A stretch of DNA of 64,000 bases from Flavobacteriaceae bacterium (lineage in GTDB: Bacteria; Bacteroidota; Bacteroidia; Flavobacteriales; Flavobacteriaceae). The translations under genes and the position numbers were made by a program. This document shows positions 41,752 to 49,822 of the stretch, piece after piece (within the stretch, counting starts at the first letter, position 1; each line of letters starts with the position of its first letter). The DNA lies in assembly GCA_004762155.1 (NCBI GenBank), contig SIHP01000008.1:186001-250000 (forward strand), given 5' to 3'. The notes beneath the pieces are model-generated. The model did not search any database, was not told the origin of the DNA, and saw only the letters and a program-made list of their open reading frames with translations.

Positions 41752-41787
41752 GCTGTGAATAGGTTTCAAAATGACGACAGTAACAAC
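41752..41787 (-). repeat. Solitary Cas13b-type CRISPR repeat
   Basis: This 36-base sequence reads on the minus strand GTTGTTACTGTCG...ATTTTGAAACC...ATTCACAGC. It has the length, ends and centre of the Cas13b repeats in both arrays, and is closest to the variant repeats at 42375 and 34123. No second repeat lies 30 bases away on either side. It sits beside the 26-base terminator palindrome, just as the last repeat of array 1 sits beside its terminator, so it looks like a detached array end or a stand-alone crRNA unit. Confidence 0.8.
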
Positions 41788-41892
41788 GAAAAGCAATTAT
41801 GTTTTATATATCTAAGCTGTCACTTCGGAGTGAAAATTTGCGTGATAAAATGAAGTATAATTTAATATCGAGAAGTATTCGTTAAGTTATCT

Positions 41893-41940
41893 GTTCTCGA
41901 TACAATTTTCTTTCGTTTCTCTACAGAAAATCACTCGAAC
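41893..41940. repeat. Possible dispersed intergenic repeat
   Basis: The stretch starting 'gttctcgatacaattttc' and ending 'cactcgaac' resembles a dispersed intergenic element that I associate with flavobacterial genomes. A partial inverted match ('tatcgagaag') lies just before it at 41864-41873. It is seen once in the window. With the solitary repeat it occupies the gene-free stretch 41649-42030, in which I see no coding region. Confidence 0.35.
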
Positions 41941-42030
41941 TTACATTGTTTAGGGTTTTATCCAATCGTAATCAATTAGGTTTGCGAGATTATCAGTTTT
42001 GGTATCGTCTGGATTAGATCGTAAATATTT

Positions 42031-42264
42031 TCAATTACTACCATGAACCACCTCTACATTACTTCCTATATCCCAGCCTGAAGTGTTATAGTTCCAAGTC
42101 CAAGTAACCGCTGAGTTTGCTTTATTTTCTAAGAGTTTTATAGCATCCGCTTTTGATTTTTTTGATGCTCTGGTAGTACTTTTTTCATTTACGGTATGAA
42201 AAGCATAATGTGTTATTACATTATTATCATCTTTCCATACTCCTGAAATTCTATATTTTGCCAT
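42031..42264 (-). CDS. DUF3892-family small protein
   Basis: The 77-residue protein opens with 'MAKYRISGVWKDDNNVITHY' and continues with an 'AFHTV...SKSKADAIKLLE' segment, the DUF3892 pattern of a short beta sheet plus one helix. The function of the family is not known to me. It sits between CRISPR array 2 and the solitary repeat, on the same strand as the arrays and the CBASS operon. It has no HEPN or membrane features and so is not a csx27/csx28-type partner. It may have been inserted into an ancestral array. Confidence 0.8.
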   Translation of the reverse strand: MAKYRISGVWKDDNNVITHYAFHTVNEKSTTRASKKSKADAIKLLENKANSAVTWTWNYNTSGWDIGSNVEVVHGSN

Positions 42265-42308
42265 AATTATTTTGTTTTAAGTTATTGAAATGTTTAAATG
42301 AAAATGAA

Positions 42309-42606
42309 GTTGTGAATACATTTCAAATAGATATAAGTCACAACATGGACATATGATGAACGTGGTAATAGATTGTTGTGAATACCTTTCAAAATGAGAT
42401 GAATCACAACTTGTAGGTCATAGAGACTTTTCAAAGGATAGTTGTGAATACATTTCAAATAGATATAAGTCACAACTTAAAGAAAGAAAACTTTACTATG
42501 AGTGCTGTTGTGAATACATTTCAAATAGATATAAGTCACAACAAAATCTGTTTTTTAGACTAATTACAAAGTTGTGAATACATTTCAAATAGATATAAGT
42601 CACAAC
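42309..42606 (-). CRISPR. CRISPR array 2 (type VI-B-like), five repeats
   Basis: Five 36-base repeats start at 42309, 42375, 42441, 42507 and 42571, with spacers of 30, 30, 30 and 28 bases. Four repeats are identical; on the minus strand they begin GTTGTGACTTATATC and end ATTCACAAC. The repeat at 42375 is a variant with a more canonical CATTTTGAAAGG centre. The ends match array 1 but the middle differs at many positions. The leader elements downstream in plus coordinates match array 1, so it is transcribed on the minus strand toward the CBASS operon and cas13b. The 28-base spacer is next to the leader, so it should be the newest. Confidence 0.95.
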
Positions 42607-42722
42607 GTAAACAGGTATATATACTTATAAGCCTTTATATACAAAGGATTATTGTTTTTTTAGAAATTAGAAACCAACATTTTTTGTTTGTTTTAAGCCT
42701 ATAAAAAGCTGTTTTTTTAATC
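42607..42722 (-). promoter_or_regulatory. Leader of CRISPR array 2
   Basis: Directly next to the first repeat the plus strand reads 'gtaaac', then 'ctttatatac', then 'ttattgt' and 'tttag' about 43 bases out, mirroring the leader of array 1. It fills the gap to the stop of the response-regulator gene at 42723. The array promoter should lie here. Confidence 0.65.
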
Positions 42723-43376
42723 TTAACAGTCTTTTTTTGTTAAACCTTTATCATAAGCATAACTTACCAAACCCAACGAACTTTTTACGCCCGTTTTTTC
42801 AATTAAATTTCTACGATAAGTGTCTACCGTACAGGTTGCTATATTTAATTTAAGCGCAATTTCACCAGAAGTATTGTCTTGTGCTAATAATTGTAAAACT
42901 TCTAATTCTCTGCGCGTTAAATGTATGGTTTTAGGTTCAGGTATTTCACTGGTGGTTATATAATTGTCTAATACTTCACCTTTTAAATATCTACGCCCAT
43001 CTATTATAGTTTCTAAAGCTTCTATAAATTCTTGTTTATCTAAATTTTTTAAAATATAACCATTTGCTCCAGCATTTATTAATTCTTTTACAAAAGCACC
43101 TTCGTTATGTGAGGTAAGCATTAGAGTTTTGGTTGGTAAACCTAATTCTTTAATACTTTTAACTACTTCAATACCTGTTTTTACTGGCATTTTTATATCC
43201 AAAACAGCAATGTCTATTTTTTCTTTTTTGGCTTTTAATAATTCCAAAGCTTCCTCGCCATTATACGCTTCGTCAATTACTTTTATATGTGTATTTTGTA
43301 AAAGAGATTTTAAGCCTTGGATAAACATTTTATGATCATCTGCAATAATTATATGTATAGTTTTTTTAGTTTTCAT
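42723..43376 (-). CDS. NarL/LuxR-family response regulator
   Basis: I choose the ATG at 43376 (217 residues, 'MKTKKTIHIIIADDHKMF'); the longer frame only adds an implausible hydrophobic leader inside the kinase gene. The receiver has 'IADDHKMF', the phospho-acceptor in 'IDIAVLDIKMPVKTGI' and Lys in 'NGYILKNLDK'. The LuxR-type output is 'LTRRELEVLQLLAQDNTSGE' followed by 'LNIATCTVDTYRRN'. Its start overlaps the kinase stop by 11 bases, so the pair is translationally coupled. It lies just upstream of array 2 in the direction of transcription, but nothing shows that it controls the defence genes. Confidence 0.92.
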   Translation of the reverse strand: MKTKKTIHIIIADDHKMFIQGLKSLLQNTHIKVIDEAYNGEEALELLKAKKEKIDIAVLDIKMPVKTGIEVVKSIKELGLPTKTLMLTSHNEGAFVKELINAGANGYILKNLDKQEFIEALETIIDGRRYLKGEVLDNYITTSEIPEPKTIHLTRRELEVLQLLAQDNTSGEIALKLNIATCTVDTYRRNLIEKTGVKSSLGLVSYAYDKGLTKKDC

Positions 43377-45489
43377 AGATGTTTGCTTTTTCAATAGGAA
43401 TATCAATAGTAATAGTAGTTCCATTACCTTTTCCAGAGTCAATTTGATAGTTGCCTTTTAGTTTATTAACAATTCTTGAATGGATGTTTTTTAATCCAAT
43501 ACCTTTATGTGTTTCAATGGGGTTAAAACCAATACCATTATCTTCAACAATAATATTAATGGTATCTGTTAATTTTAATAATTGAATATCTACTTGGGTA
43601 GCATTGGCGTGTTTTATAATATTAGTTAATAATTCTTGTAATATTCTATAAATTTGAATTTCTATATTGTTATCAAGTCTAATATCTAATTTATGAAAAC
43701 TTAGGTTAATAAATATTTGTTTTTCATGTTGTTTACTATAAACACTTTCTATGTTTTGTTTCAATTCTTTTAAGGCAGGTATCAATCCAAAATTAGCTAA
43801 TGTACCCGATAACATTTTGTGTGAAATTTCTCTAATATCTGTACAAGCTTCATCTAGTAAAGAGTTCGCCTTTATATAATTTTCATCAGCGTTATTAGTT
43901 AAATTATTACCTACAGATTGGTATAAAATTTTAATAAGTGCAAGTTTGCTACTAAAATTATCATGTAAATCTTCAGCAATCCGTTTACGTTCTTTTTCTT
44001 CACCAGTAACCATTGCGTCAAAAGCCTGCATTTCCTGAGAACTAATTAAGGTTTGTATTTGTTGTTCTTGTTTTGTTTTTTCGTGTGCAATTATTAGTTT
44101 TTGTTGCTTTTCTTTTCGTGCTTTATTCACGAAAAAAAATAAAACACTTAAGAGAAGTATTATTAATATAAGGCTTATGATTAAAATATTTTTCTTAGCA
44201 GTTTTTGATTCTGCAATTTTTTGTTTGTTTAAAGCAGTTGCTGCTTTTTTCTTTTCATTTACATAAGCAACTTCATAACGATCTGCTGCTTTTATTTTAG
44301 AGAAATCTTTTTGTGTAACTAAAAAACTAGAGTCTTTGTATTGATAAGCTAAAGAGTAATTTTTTAAATCTTTATAAACATTGGCTATTGAAGCATACGT
44401 TAGTGAAAGCATAGATGAGTCTTTCAATTTATGCTGAATAGTTAAACTTTTTTTTAAGGATATTAATGCATTTTTGTAATCTTTATTGTCTGAATATAAA
44501 TTACCAATGTTGTTATAAGCGACTAATGTGTAGTTGTTTTTTTTATTTTTTTTGAATTCTATTATTGCTTTCTGATAAAAATAAAATGCGGAATCTTTTT
44601 TTTGTAATTTCCTATATAAAGTAGCGATGTTGTTATAAAGAATACCTTTGTGTCCAACATTATTTTTTAAGATTAAATTTTCTGCATCGTTAAATGTTTT
44701 TTTTGCTAATTCATTTTCATTTAAATAGTCATAAATAGTTGCAATATCTATTTTTAGATTGGCAACTTTCTTTTTGTTTTTCTTTAATTTGTATATAACA
44801 ATAGCTTTTTTAAAGCTTGTTAAAGCTTCAGCATAATTTTTTAATTCTTTTTGTGTTTTCCCTAATCTTTTATAAGCGTATGCAATAGAAAGAGAATCAC
44901 CATTTTTAATACTAAAATCTAGTGCTTTTAAGAAGTATTTTAAAGATTCTTTTTGAGAGTTATATGAGAGGTATAAATCGCCTAAGTTAAGAGCTACTTT
45001 TGCAGCTTGTTTGTGTTTGTTTATTTTTTCAAAAAAAATTAAACTCAATAAATAATGCTCTAAAGAACCAGTGCGGTTTTTTTGTGTTTTAAAAACACGC
45101 CCTAATTGATTGTGATCTCTAGCAATACCATATATATAATTTTGTTTAGTGTCTATTACTAAAGCGTTATTATAATGTTTTTTTGCTTGTTCTAAATAAC
45201 CTTGATACTTTGCAATTCCTCCTAAACGGTTATATGCATCTGAAATTCCTGAATAATAGTTTAGTTTTTTACTTAATTGTAAAGCTTCTAGAGCATAATG
45301 AATTCCAACAGAATCCTTAGTTTTACGTAAGGTCCAAGATAGCTCGTCTAATGTTTTTATTTTTTCTATACCTTTTTGTTTAGATAATACTTGTTGTAAG
45401 CTATCTACATATGTTTGTTTTTGAGCATATGAAAAAAATGTTCCGAAAAGAGCTAAGAAACTAACATAACAGATGGTGTTTTTAATCAT
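43366..45489 (-). CDS. TPR sensor histidine kinase
   Basis: The 707-residue protein has a signal peptide ('NTICYVSFLALFGTFFSYAQ'), about eight TPR repeats (30-400) and one membrane helix near 432-452 ('NILIISLILIILLLSVLFFF'). The NarL-type kinase core has His in 'ERKRIAEDLHDNFSS', N box 'QELLTNIIKHA' and 'VEDNGIGFNP'. It shares architecture with the two kinases at 23.6-28 kb but is clearly a separate paralogue. The TPR part should face the periplasm. The small peptide gene 96 bases upstream is a possible ligand source. Confidence 0.92.
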   Translation of the reverse strand: MIKNTICYVSFLALFGTFFSYAQKQTYVDSLQQVLSKQKGIEKIKTLDELSWTLRKTKDSVGIHYALEALQLSKKLNYYSGISDAYNRLGGIAKYQGYLEQAKKHYNNALVIDTKQNYIYGIARDHNQLGRVFKTQKNRTGSLEHYLLSLIFFEKINKHKQAAKVALNLGDLYLSYNSQKESLKYFLKALDFSIKNGDSLSIAYAYKRLGKTQKELKNYAEALTSFKKAIVIYKLKKNKKKVANLKIDIATIYDYLNENELAKKTFNDAENLILKNNVGHKGILYNNIATLYRKLQKKDSAFYFYQKAIIEFKKNKKNNYTLVAYNNIGNLYSDNKDYKNALISLKKSLTIQHKLKDSSMLSLTYASIANVYKDLKNYSLAYQYKDSSFLVTQKDFSKIKAADRYEVAYVNEKKKAATALNKQKIAESKTAKKNILIISLILIILLLSVLFFFVNKARKEKQQKLIIAHEKTKQEQQIQTLISSQEMQAFDAMVTGEEKERKRIAEDLHDNFSSKLALIKILYQSVGNNLTNNADENYIKANSLLDEACTDIREISHKMLSGTLANFGLIPALKELKQNIESVYSKQHEKQIFINLSFHKLDIRLDNNIEIQIYRILQELLTNIIKHANATQVDIQLLKLTDTINIIVEDNGIGFNPIETHKGIGLKNIHSRIVNKLKGNYQIDSGKGNGTTITIDIPIEKANIYEN

Positions 45490-45585
45490 AATTTTTTTAG
45501 CTTAGGAATTGAGAAAAATAAAAGACTTTATTTTCTTTAACTTAAAGATACATAAAGCCTTTCATCAAATAATTTTAATTATCAA

Positions 45586-45750
45586 TTATTTATAAGGTCT
45601 AATGTCTCCATCTTCATTATCCTCTCCTGTACCTATAGTGCCATCACCATTACCTGGTTTTGGACTTTCTTTATCAAAAGGTTTTGGATTTTGAGGAGCT
45701 TTTGTAGATTCATCATTTGAACAGTTTAATGTAATTGATTTTGTTTTCAT
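45586..45750 (-). CDS. 54-residue acidic peptide of unknown function
   Basis: I place the start at the ATG at 45750; the longer frame would need a TTG and adds a poor leader. The peptide begins 'MKTKSITLNCSNDESTKAPQ' and ends in a Pro/Gly/Asp-rich tail ('GTGEDNEDGDIRPYK'). It has one Cys and no membrane helix or double-glycine leader. It is encoded on the same strand as the downstream TPR kinase and response regulator. It could be a small signalling or precursor peptide, but this is speculation. Codon use looks ordinary. Confidence 0.5.
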   Translation of the reverse strand: MKTKSITLNCSNDESTKAPQNPKPFDKESPKPGNGDGTIGTGEDNEDGDIRPYK

Positions 45751-45823
45751 AATATTTGTTTTAATGTTAGTTACAAATTTCAGAATATTATAAAAGGTTG
45801 TCAATCGTAAATGTTAAGTGTAT

Positions 45824-45849
45824 TAAACTCCACAATATTGTGGAGTTTA
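45824..45849. promoter_or_regulatory. Second copy of the 26-base palindrome
   Basis: A perfect palindrome with the same 24-base core as 41725-41750 ('aactccacaat' and its reverse complement) lies between the GH18-like gene and the 54-residue peptide gene, about 75 bases before the latter's start. Neither side has a clear T run, so here it looks more like an operator or a processed hairpin than a strong terminator. Confidence 0.6.
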
Positions 45850-45878
45850 GTGTTGATTTATGTGTTTTTAAAATAGGA

Positions 45879-46529
45879 TCAGCTCTGTTTCCATTGGATA
45901 TAACCATTTAAAGTTACCCCATTTTCTTGAAAATATTTTTGAGCACTTTCATAAAGAGAAGCTTGTACAATGCTAGGAACAATAGAAGCTTTTGCATTTT
46001 TATAATCTGCCCAAGTAACATTATGCGAAATAGCATAATCATTTGCTGTTTCTTGTCCTGTAGTATATAATTGAGGAGAAAGAATATCAATATTTTCATC
46101 AACAAAAAATGAATTCATTAGTTGCTGAGCATCAGAAATTCCATAAGGAGCGGAGTGACTTACAGTAATCAATACTTTAAACCCTTTGTTTTTGGCAGCT
46201 AAAAAAGAAGCAGCAAATAAATCTTCAAGTCCCGATTCTCCTTCTTCTACATCATATGCAATTCCATCATAATCGCTAAATTTATTATTATTTATTGCAG
46301 AAGTTATACTATCTAATGATTCCTTTGTAAATGATCCATTAGAATTACCACCTCCAAAAGAAATATATTTATCGCCAATTAATGTGTTTTTGACCTTTTC
46401 ACTCTGACTTAAAGCTTCTGCTGGGTTAGTCCAACCGCTAAAAGCAATACTTAATGTTGATGTTTTTGGAGGAACAGTATTTGGCTCCCAAGTCCAATCC
46501 CAATATCCTTTGTTCTCTGATGAATTCAT
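45879..46529 (-). CDS. GH18-like (chitinase-fold) protein, no signal peptide
   Basis: The 216-residue protein resembles a compact GH18-type barrel: 'TLSIAFSGWTNP' (beta-1/2), 'KYISFGGGNSNG' (beta-3, SxGG-like), 'DYDGIAYDVEEGESG' (beta-4, with the DxxDxxE-like catalytic spacing), 'FKVLITVSHSAPYG' and 'IDILSPQLY'. It is shorter than secreted chitinases (usually above 300) and begins directly with 'MNSSENKGYWDWTWE', without a signal peptide, so it may be cytoplasmic or exported by another route. The family assignment is by motif recognition; substrate and activity are not established. Confidence 0.65.
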   Translation of the reverse strand: MNSSENKGYWDWTWEPNTVPPKTSTLSIAFSGWTNPAEALSQSEKVKNTLIGDKYISFGGGNSNGSFTKESLDSITSAINNNKFSDYDGIAYDVEEGESGLEDLFAASFLAAKNKGFKVLITVSHSAPYGISDAQQLMNSFFVDENIDILSPQLYTTGQETANDYAISHNVTWADYKNAKASIVPSIVQASLYESAQKYFQENGVTLNGYIQWKQS

Positions 46530-46784
46530 AATATTAATTTTTAGTTAGAGAAACTAAGTTACGTTATGTATTAATAAGTTTTGAAATAAGTTTAATAAGT
46601 GTATAAATAAGAGGTGTAAGAGTAAGAAATTATGGGATGAAAAGTGTTTTTTTAAATCAAATTATTACTGTGTCGTATTTCACGTTGTTTTTTACGTTAT
46701 TCGCGACATTTTTAATTTAGTAGTCTTGTAATGAGGTAGTTTTGTGTCAGTTGGTTTTGTTAATCAATTCAAAATTATATCAAT

Positions 46785-47729
46785 ATGAGTGATGTTAAAA
46801 AACTTCAATTTGGGGATCTGAATTATAATTATAATCAGGTAAAAGTTGGCGATAAAGATGCACAATCTGAACTTATTTTAAATGTGTATTACACCACGGA
46901 AAAAATGGTTATTTACAGAACCAAAGGCAATCTTGTAATTACGTATAGCGCTTATGCGAATCGTTTTTCAATTCTAAATGCAAAAAAGCAAGAAATAAAC
47001 AATTTACTTCAGTATAAGATAAACCAAGAACAAAAGAATAATAGTGAAAAGACTTTAGAAGATTTAAGAGTTTTTTATGCGCCTCAATTAGCGCATGCTT
47101 ACCAAATGTGTTATTTAGAAGAATATGAAGAAGCTATTTTAATAGCTGAAAACATTAAAAAAAGTATTGAAAACAGCATAATATCTAAGGCTCAATACAC
47201 CTACTTTAGTTATTATTTAAAGTACATTCTTTACGTATTTGGTGTAACTGCACTTTTCTTATTATGGAATAGCTTAAAAATTGCAGAAAAAAATGCCATA
47301 CCTAATTGGTTTGTTTGGCATATTTATATTGCTGTTGCAGGAATTATAGGCTCTTTTATCTCTGCAAAAGAAAAAGTAGCTAACAGAACTATAGATTTCA
47401 ACATTCCAACAAAACGAACCATTTTAGATGTAAAACTTAGAGTCTTATTAGGAGGTTTGTTTGGAATTCTAACAGTATGGTTAGTGTATTCAAAAGTTTT
47501 AATGGGTTTCTTAGAAGGACAAATAAACACCAATTTATTTGGTAGCGGAAATGTAGCTTTTTCTCAAAAAATAACAGTATTACTTATCGGAATTATAGGC
47601 GGATTTAGTGAACGTTTGGTACCAGATACTTTACAAGCGAAGTTAAATGATATACCAAATAAAAAGGATACAAACGAAGAAGTTAAAAAAATAGCCAAAG
47701 CAGTAAATGAGGCTAAAAAAAAGAACTAA
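46785..47729 (+). CDS. Four-helix membrane protein, first gene of the caspase operon
   Basis: This 314-residue protein has a soluble N-terminal half (about 1-140, with a helical 'LAHAYQMCYLEEYEEAIL' region). Four membrane helices follow, near 147-163, 178-197, 222-243 and 258-276. A conserved-looking 'GGFSERLVPDTL' and a basic, charged tail end the protein. The 'iGGFSERLvpd' motif after the last helix is seen in several unassigned bacterial membrane proteins, but I cannot give a function. It is the first of six same-strand genes spaced by 4-44 bases, so it probably anchors a complex made by the operon. Confidence 0.75.
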   Translation: MSDVKKLQFGDLNYNYNQVKVGDKDAQSELILNVYYTTEKMVIYRTKGNLVITYSAYANRFSILNAKKQEINNLLQYKINQEQKNNSEKTLEDLRVFYAPQLAHAYQMCYLEEYEEAILIAENIKKSIENSIISKAQYTYFSYYLKYILYVFGVTALFLLWNSLKIAEKNAIPNWFVWHIYIAVAGIIGSFISAKEKVANRTIDFNIPTKRTILDVKLRVLLGGLFGILTVWLVYSKVLMGFLEGQINTNLFGSGNVAFSQKITVLLIGIIGGFSERLVPDTLQAKLNDIPNKKDTNEEVKKIAKAVNEAKKKN

Positions 47730-47773
47730 ATATTTAGAAATAAAAATAATTATTAACCAAAACTATTATAATC

Positions 47774-48382
47774 ATGTCAGAAATTAAAGACGAAAAGAAA
47801 AAAGAAAACGAAAATTGGGGAAGAACTTTAATGTTAACTCCCAAAGAAGAAAACATTCAAGAAATTTTACTAAAGTTTATGGAAGACAAAGGAGAAGGAG
47901 GTTGCCCTGCATTTTCACCAGACTTTATGTTAAGAAATTTAAAAGATAATTTTAATGCAAAAAATTTAATTGTAGGACCTAAAACGTTAGAAAAAGTATT
48001 ATTAAAATCTTCAGCGTTACATTTTGATAGTGAAGTTACAGGTACGGTTTCAAAATATCAAAATAAAGCAACGGTTACCTATACTTTTTCTCCTAATAGT
48101 TCTGATGATATTATTATCGCTAAAATTGGCGGTAAAGAAATTTCAAAAGGAGAACACACCATAGAAAACGTTGGTTTAACCGTTTTTTATAAACTTCAAA
48201 TTCAGTTAGAATATGCAGGAATTGTAGATTGGAAATTAGTAATAACAGCTATAGAAGCTGATGGAATTCCTCTTAAACTTTTGAATTTCGACGAAGGAAA
48301 TATTAAAGTTTCCAATAATTCTACTATTAAAGTTAGAGACAAATCAGTTGTAAATAGATTTTTAAATACTCTTGAAATATAA
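47774..48382 (+). CDS. Protein of unknown function, beta-rich
   Basis: The 202-residue soluble protein starts with a charged leader ('MSEIKDEKKKENENWGRTL'). A helical section with 'GGCPAFSPDFMLRNLKDNF' follows, then a beta-rich half ('ATVTYTFSPNSSD', 'GIVDWKLVITAIEADGIPLK'). There is no signal peptide or known catalytic motif. It ends 5 bases before the next gene, so it is certainly in the same operon as the caspase-like peptidase. No family is recognised. Confidence 0.7.
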   Translation: MSEIKDEKKKENENWGRTLMLTPKEENIQEILLKFMEDKGEGGCPAFSPDFMLRNLKDNFNAKNLIVGPKTLEKVLLKSSALHFDSEVTGTVSKYQNKATVTYTFSPNSSDDIIIAKIGGKEISKGEHTIENVGLTVFYKLQIQLEYAGIVDWKLVITAIEADGIPLKLLNFDEGNIKVSNNSTIKVRDKSVVNRFLNTLEI

Positions 48383-48387
48383 TTTGT

Positions 48388-49809
48388 ATGAAAAATAAGA
48401 TTTTAATAATACAAGTAATGTTTATGCCATTACTTGTATTTACCCAAAACTTGGGTACAGATATAGAGGGCTATAGTACAATTTACACTAAAGGCTCAAA
48501 TTTAAGCTTAGATGCTATAAATAACACACTCAATTTTGATTTTTACAAGAGCACGAAATTTAAAAAGGACTTGAATACTGATGCGCATAAATCAGAAATT
48601 TATGGAGTAAGTGTTAAAGGGAAATCAAATAACGGATTAGCAAATTTGATAACTTCAGGAGAGATTAACGCGGCTACACAAATTAATTTGGTTTATGGTT
48701 CAAGATATTATAAAAATAAAAAAGTCAATAACTATCAGGATAAAGTCGATGAAATTCAAAATGAACTTTCAGAACTAGTTCAACCAATAATAGCTTTAAG
48801 AGCTAAGATTTCTGATGAGTTAGCAAAACAAAAAAAGCAATATATTCATGGATTTGTAGAGGATATGAATGGCTTGTTAGATGCTGATAAAAATGAGTTG
48901 AAGAGCATTATAGTTAACAAAGAACCTTGGAAAGAAAAAGAAAAAAAGATTAAAATATTGGAAATTGATTCAGAAGAAGAATTACTAGAAAAAATCTCAT
49001 TGTTTAATGACAAGGTCAAAGGATACAGAACTGGTGGGCAGCCAGATATATGGAGACAAATAAAGAATAACTTACAAAAACTTCACTATATCAACACCAC
49101 AACTATCAATACATTATTAGATGAAATGATTCTACATAATATAGATAATGACGCATTAGAAGAAGAGTTGAGAAAGCTAAAAGAAGGTGATGCTACAATT
49201 AATGCTTTCTTGGTCAAGGTTGGAGTATCAGAACAAGAATTTCAATACGATTTAGATAATAGCGGAGCAACAGCAGAAGAACGTATAAAGGATGAAGAAT
49301 TTACAGCACTCTCTTTTGAAATTATCTTTAACAAACAATTTAAATACTACAATTTCTTTGGAATCTCCTTTAAAGGAGAACGCGCTAATAATTTTGATGC
49401 TTTAGAAGCTAAAGAAATTACTTTTGGTGAAGCAGGTACAGAAAACGAAGAAACCTACAGTGCTTTTGCAGGAGATTACGATACGTTCAACCGTTTTTCT
49501 TTTAATGCAGATTATATGCGATTAGTTCCCATTGATTCAGAAGGTACAGATAATATGTATTTAACGATAAATCCGTATGTAAGACACTTTGTTTACAGTG
49601 GTGCAACAAATTTGAAAAACAACACCAATTTAGGTTTAGGAGTGAATATTTTCAACAAAACAAATAATAAACTAATGGGTGGTGCATTTGTACAAGCAAA
49701 CGATATTTTTAGCGTAAATACCAAACAAGCTTTAGGTAGAAAAGTAGCCATTGGGCTGGTCGTAAAGTTTGCTTTTGAAGGCTTTAATTTTGAAGAAAAA
49801 ATAGATTAA
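48388..49809 (+). CDS. Exported protein, coiled coil then beta-rich domain
   Basis: The 473-residue protein has a signal peptide ('KNKILIIQVMFMPLLVFTQ'), so it enters the periplasm or outer membrane. Residues about 110-270 are strongly helical and charged. Residues about 285-473 alternate strands ('FEIIFNKQFKYYNFFGISF', 'MYLTINPYVRHFVYSG', 'KVAIGLVVKFAFEGFNF') in a way that suggests an outer-membrane barrel or beta sandwich ending in an aromatic-rich strand. The family is not recognised. Lying between cytoplasmic-type proteins and a peptidase, it suggests that the operon product spans the envelope. Confidence 0.72.
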   Translation: MKNKILIIQVMFMPLLVFTQNLGTDIEGYSTIYTKGSNLSLDAINNTLNFDFYKSTKFKKDLNTDAHKSEIYGVSVKGKSNNGLANLITSGEINAATQINLVYGSRYYKNKKVNNYQDKVDEIQNELSELVQPIIALRAKISDELAKQKKQYIHGFVEDMNGLLDADKNELKSIIVNKEPWKEKEKKIKILEIDSEEELLEKISLFNDKVKGYRTGGQPDIWRQIKNNLQKLHYINTTTINTLLDEMILHNIDNDALEEELRKLKEGDATINAFLVKVGVSEQEFQYDLDNSGATAEERIKDEEFTALSFEIIFNKQFKYYNFFGISFKGERANNFDALEAKEITFGEAGTENEETYSAFAGDYDTFNRFSFNADYMRLVPIDSEGTDNMYLTINPYVRHFVYSGATNLKNNTNLGLGVNIFNKTNNKLMGGAFVQANDIFSVNTKQALGRKVAIGLVVKFAFEGFNFEEKID

Positions 49810-49822
49810 AATAAACTGTATT

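Noticed and set aside
42031-42264. DUF3892 protein as a csx27/csx28-type Cas13b accessory
   Set aside because: No HEPN motif and no membrane helices; the family match is DUF3892.
34123-42722. Search for cas1, cas2 or another Cas effector
   Set aside because: None found among the genes here; spacer acquisition must rely on genes elsewhere or has stopped.
45586-45750. 54-residue peptide as a RiPP precursor
   Set aside because: No double-glycine leader, no modification enzyme or peptidase-transporter nearby.
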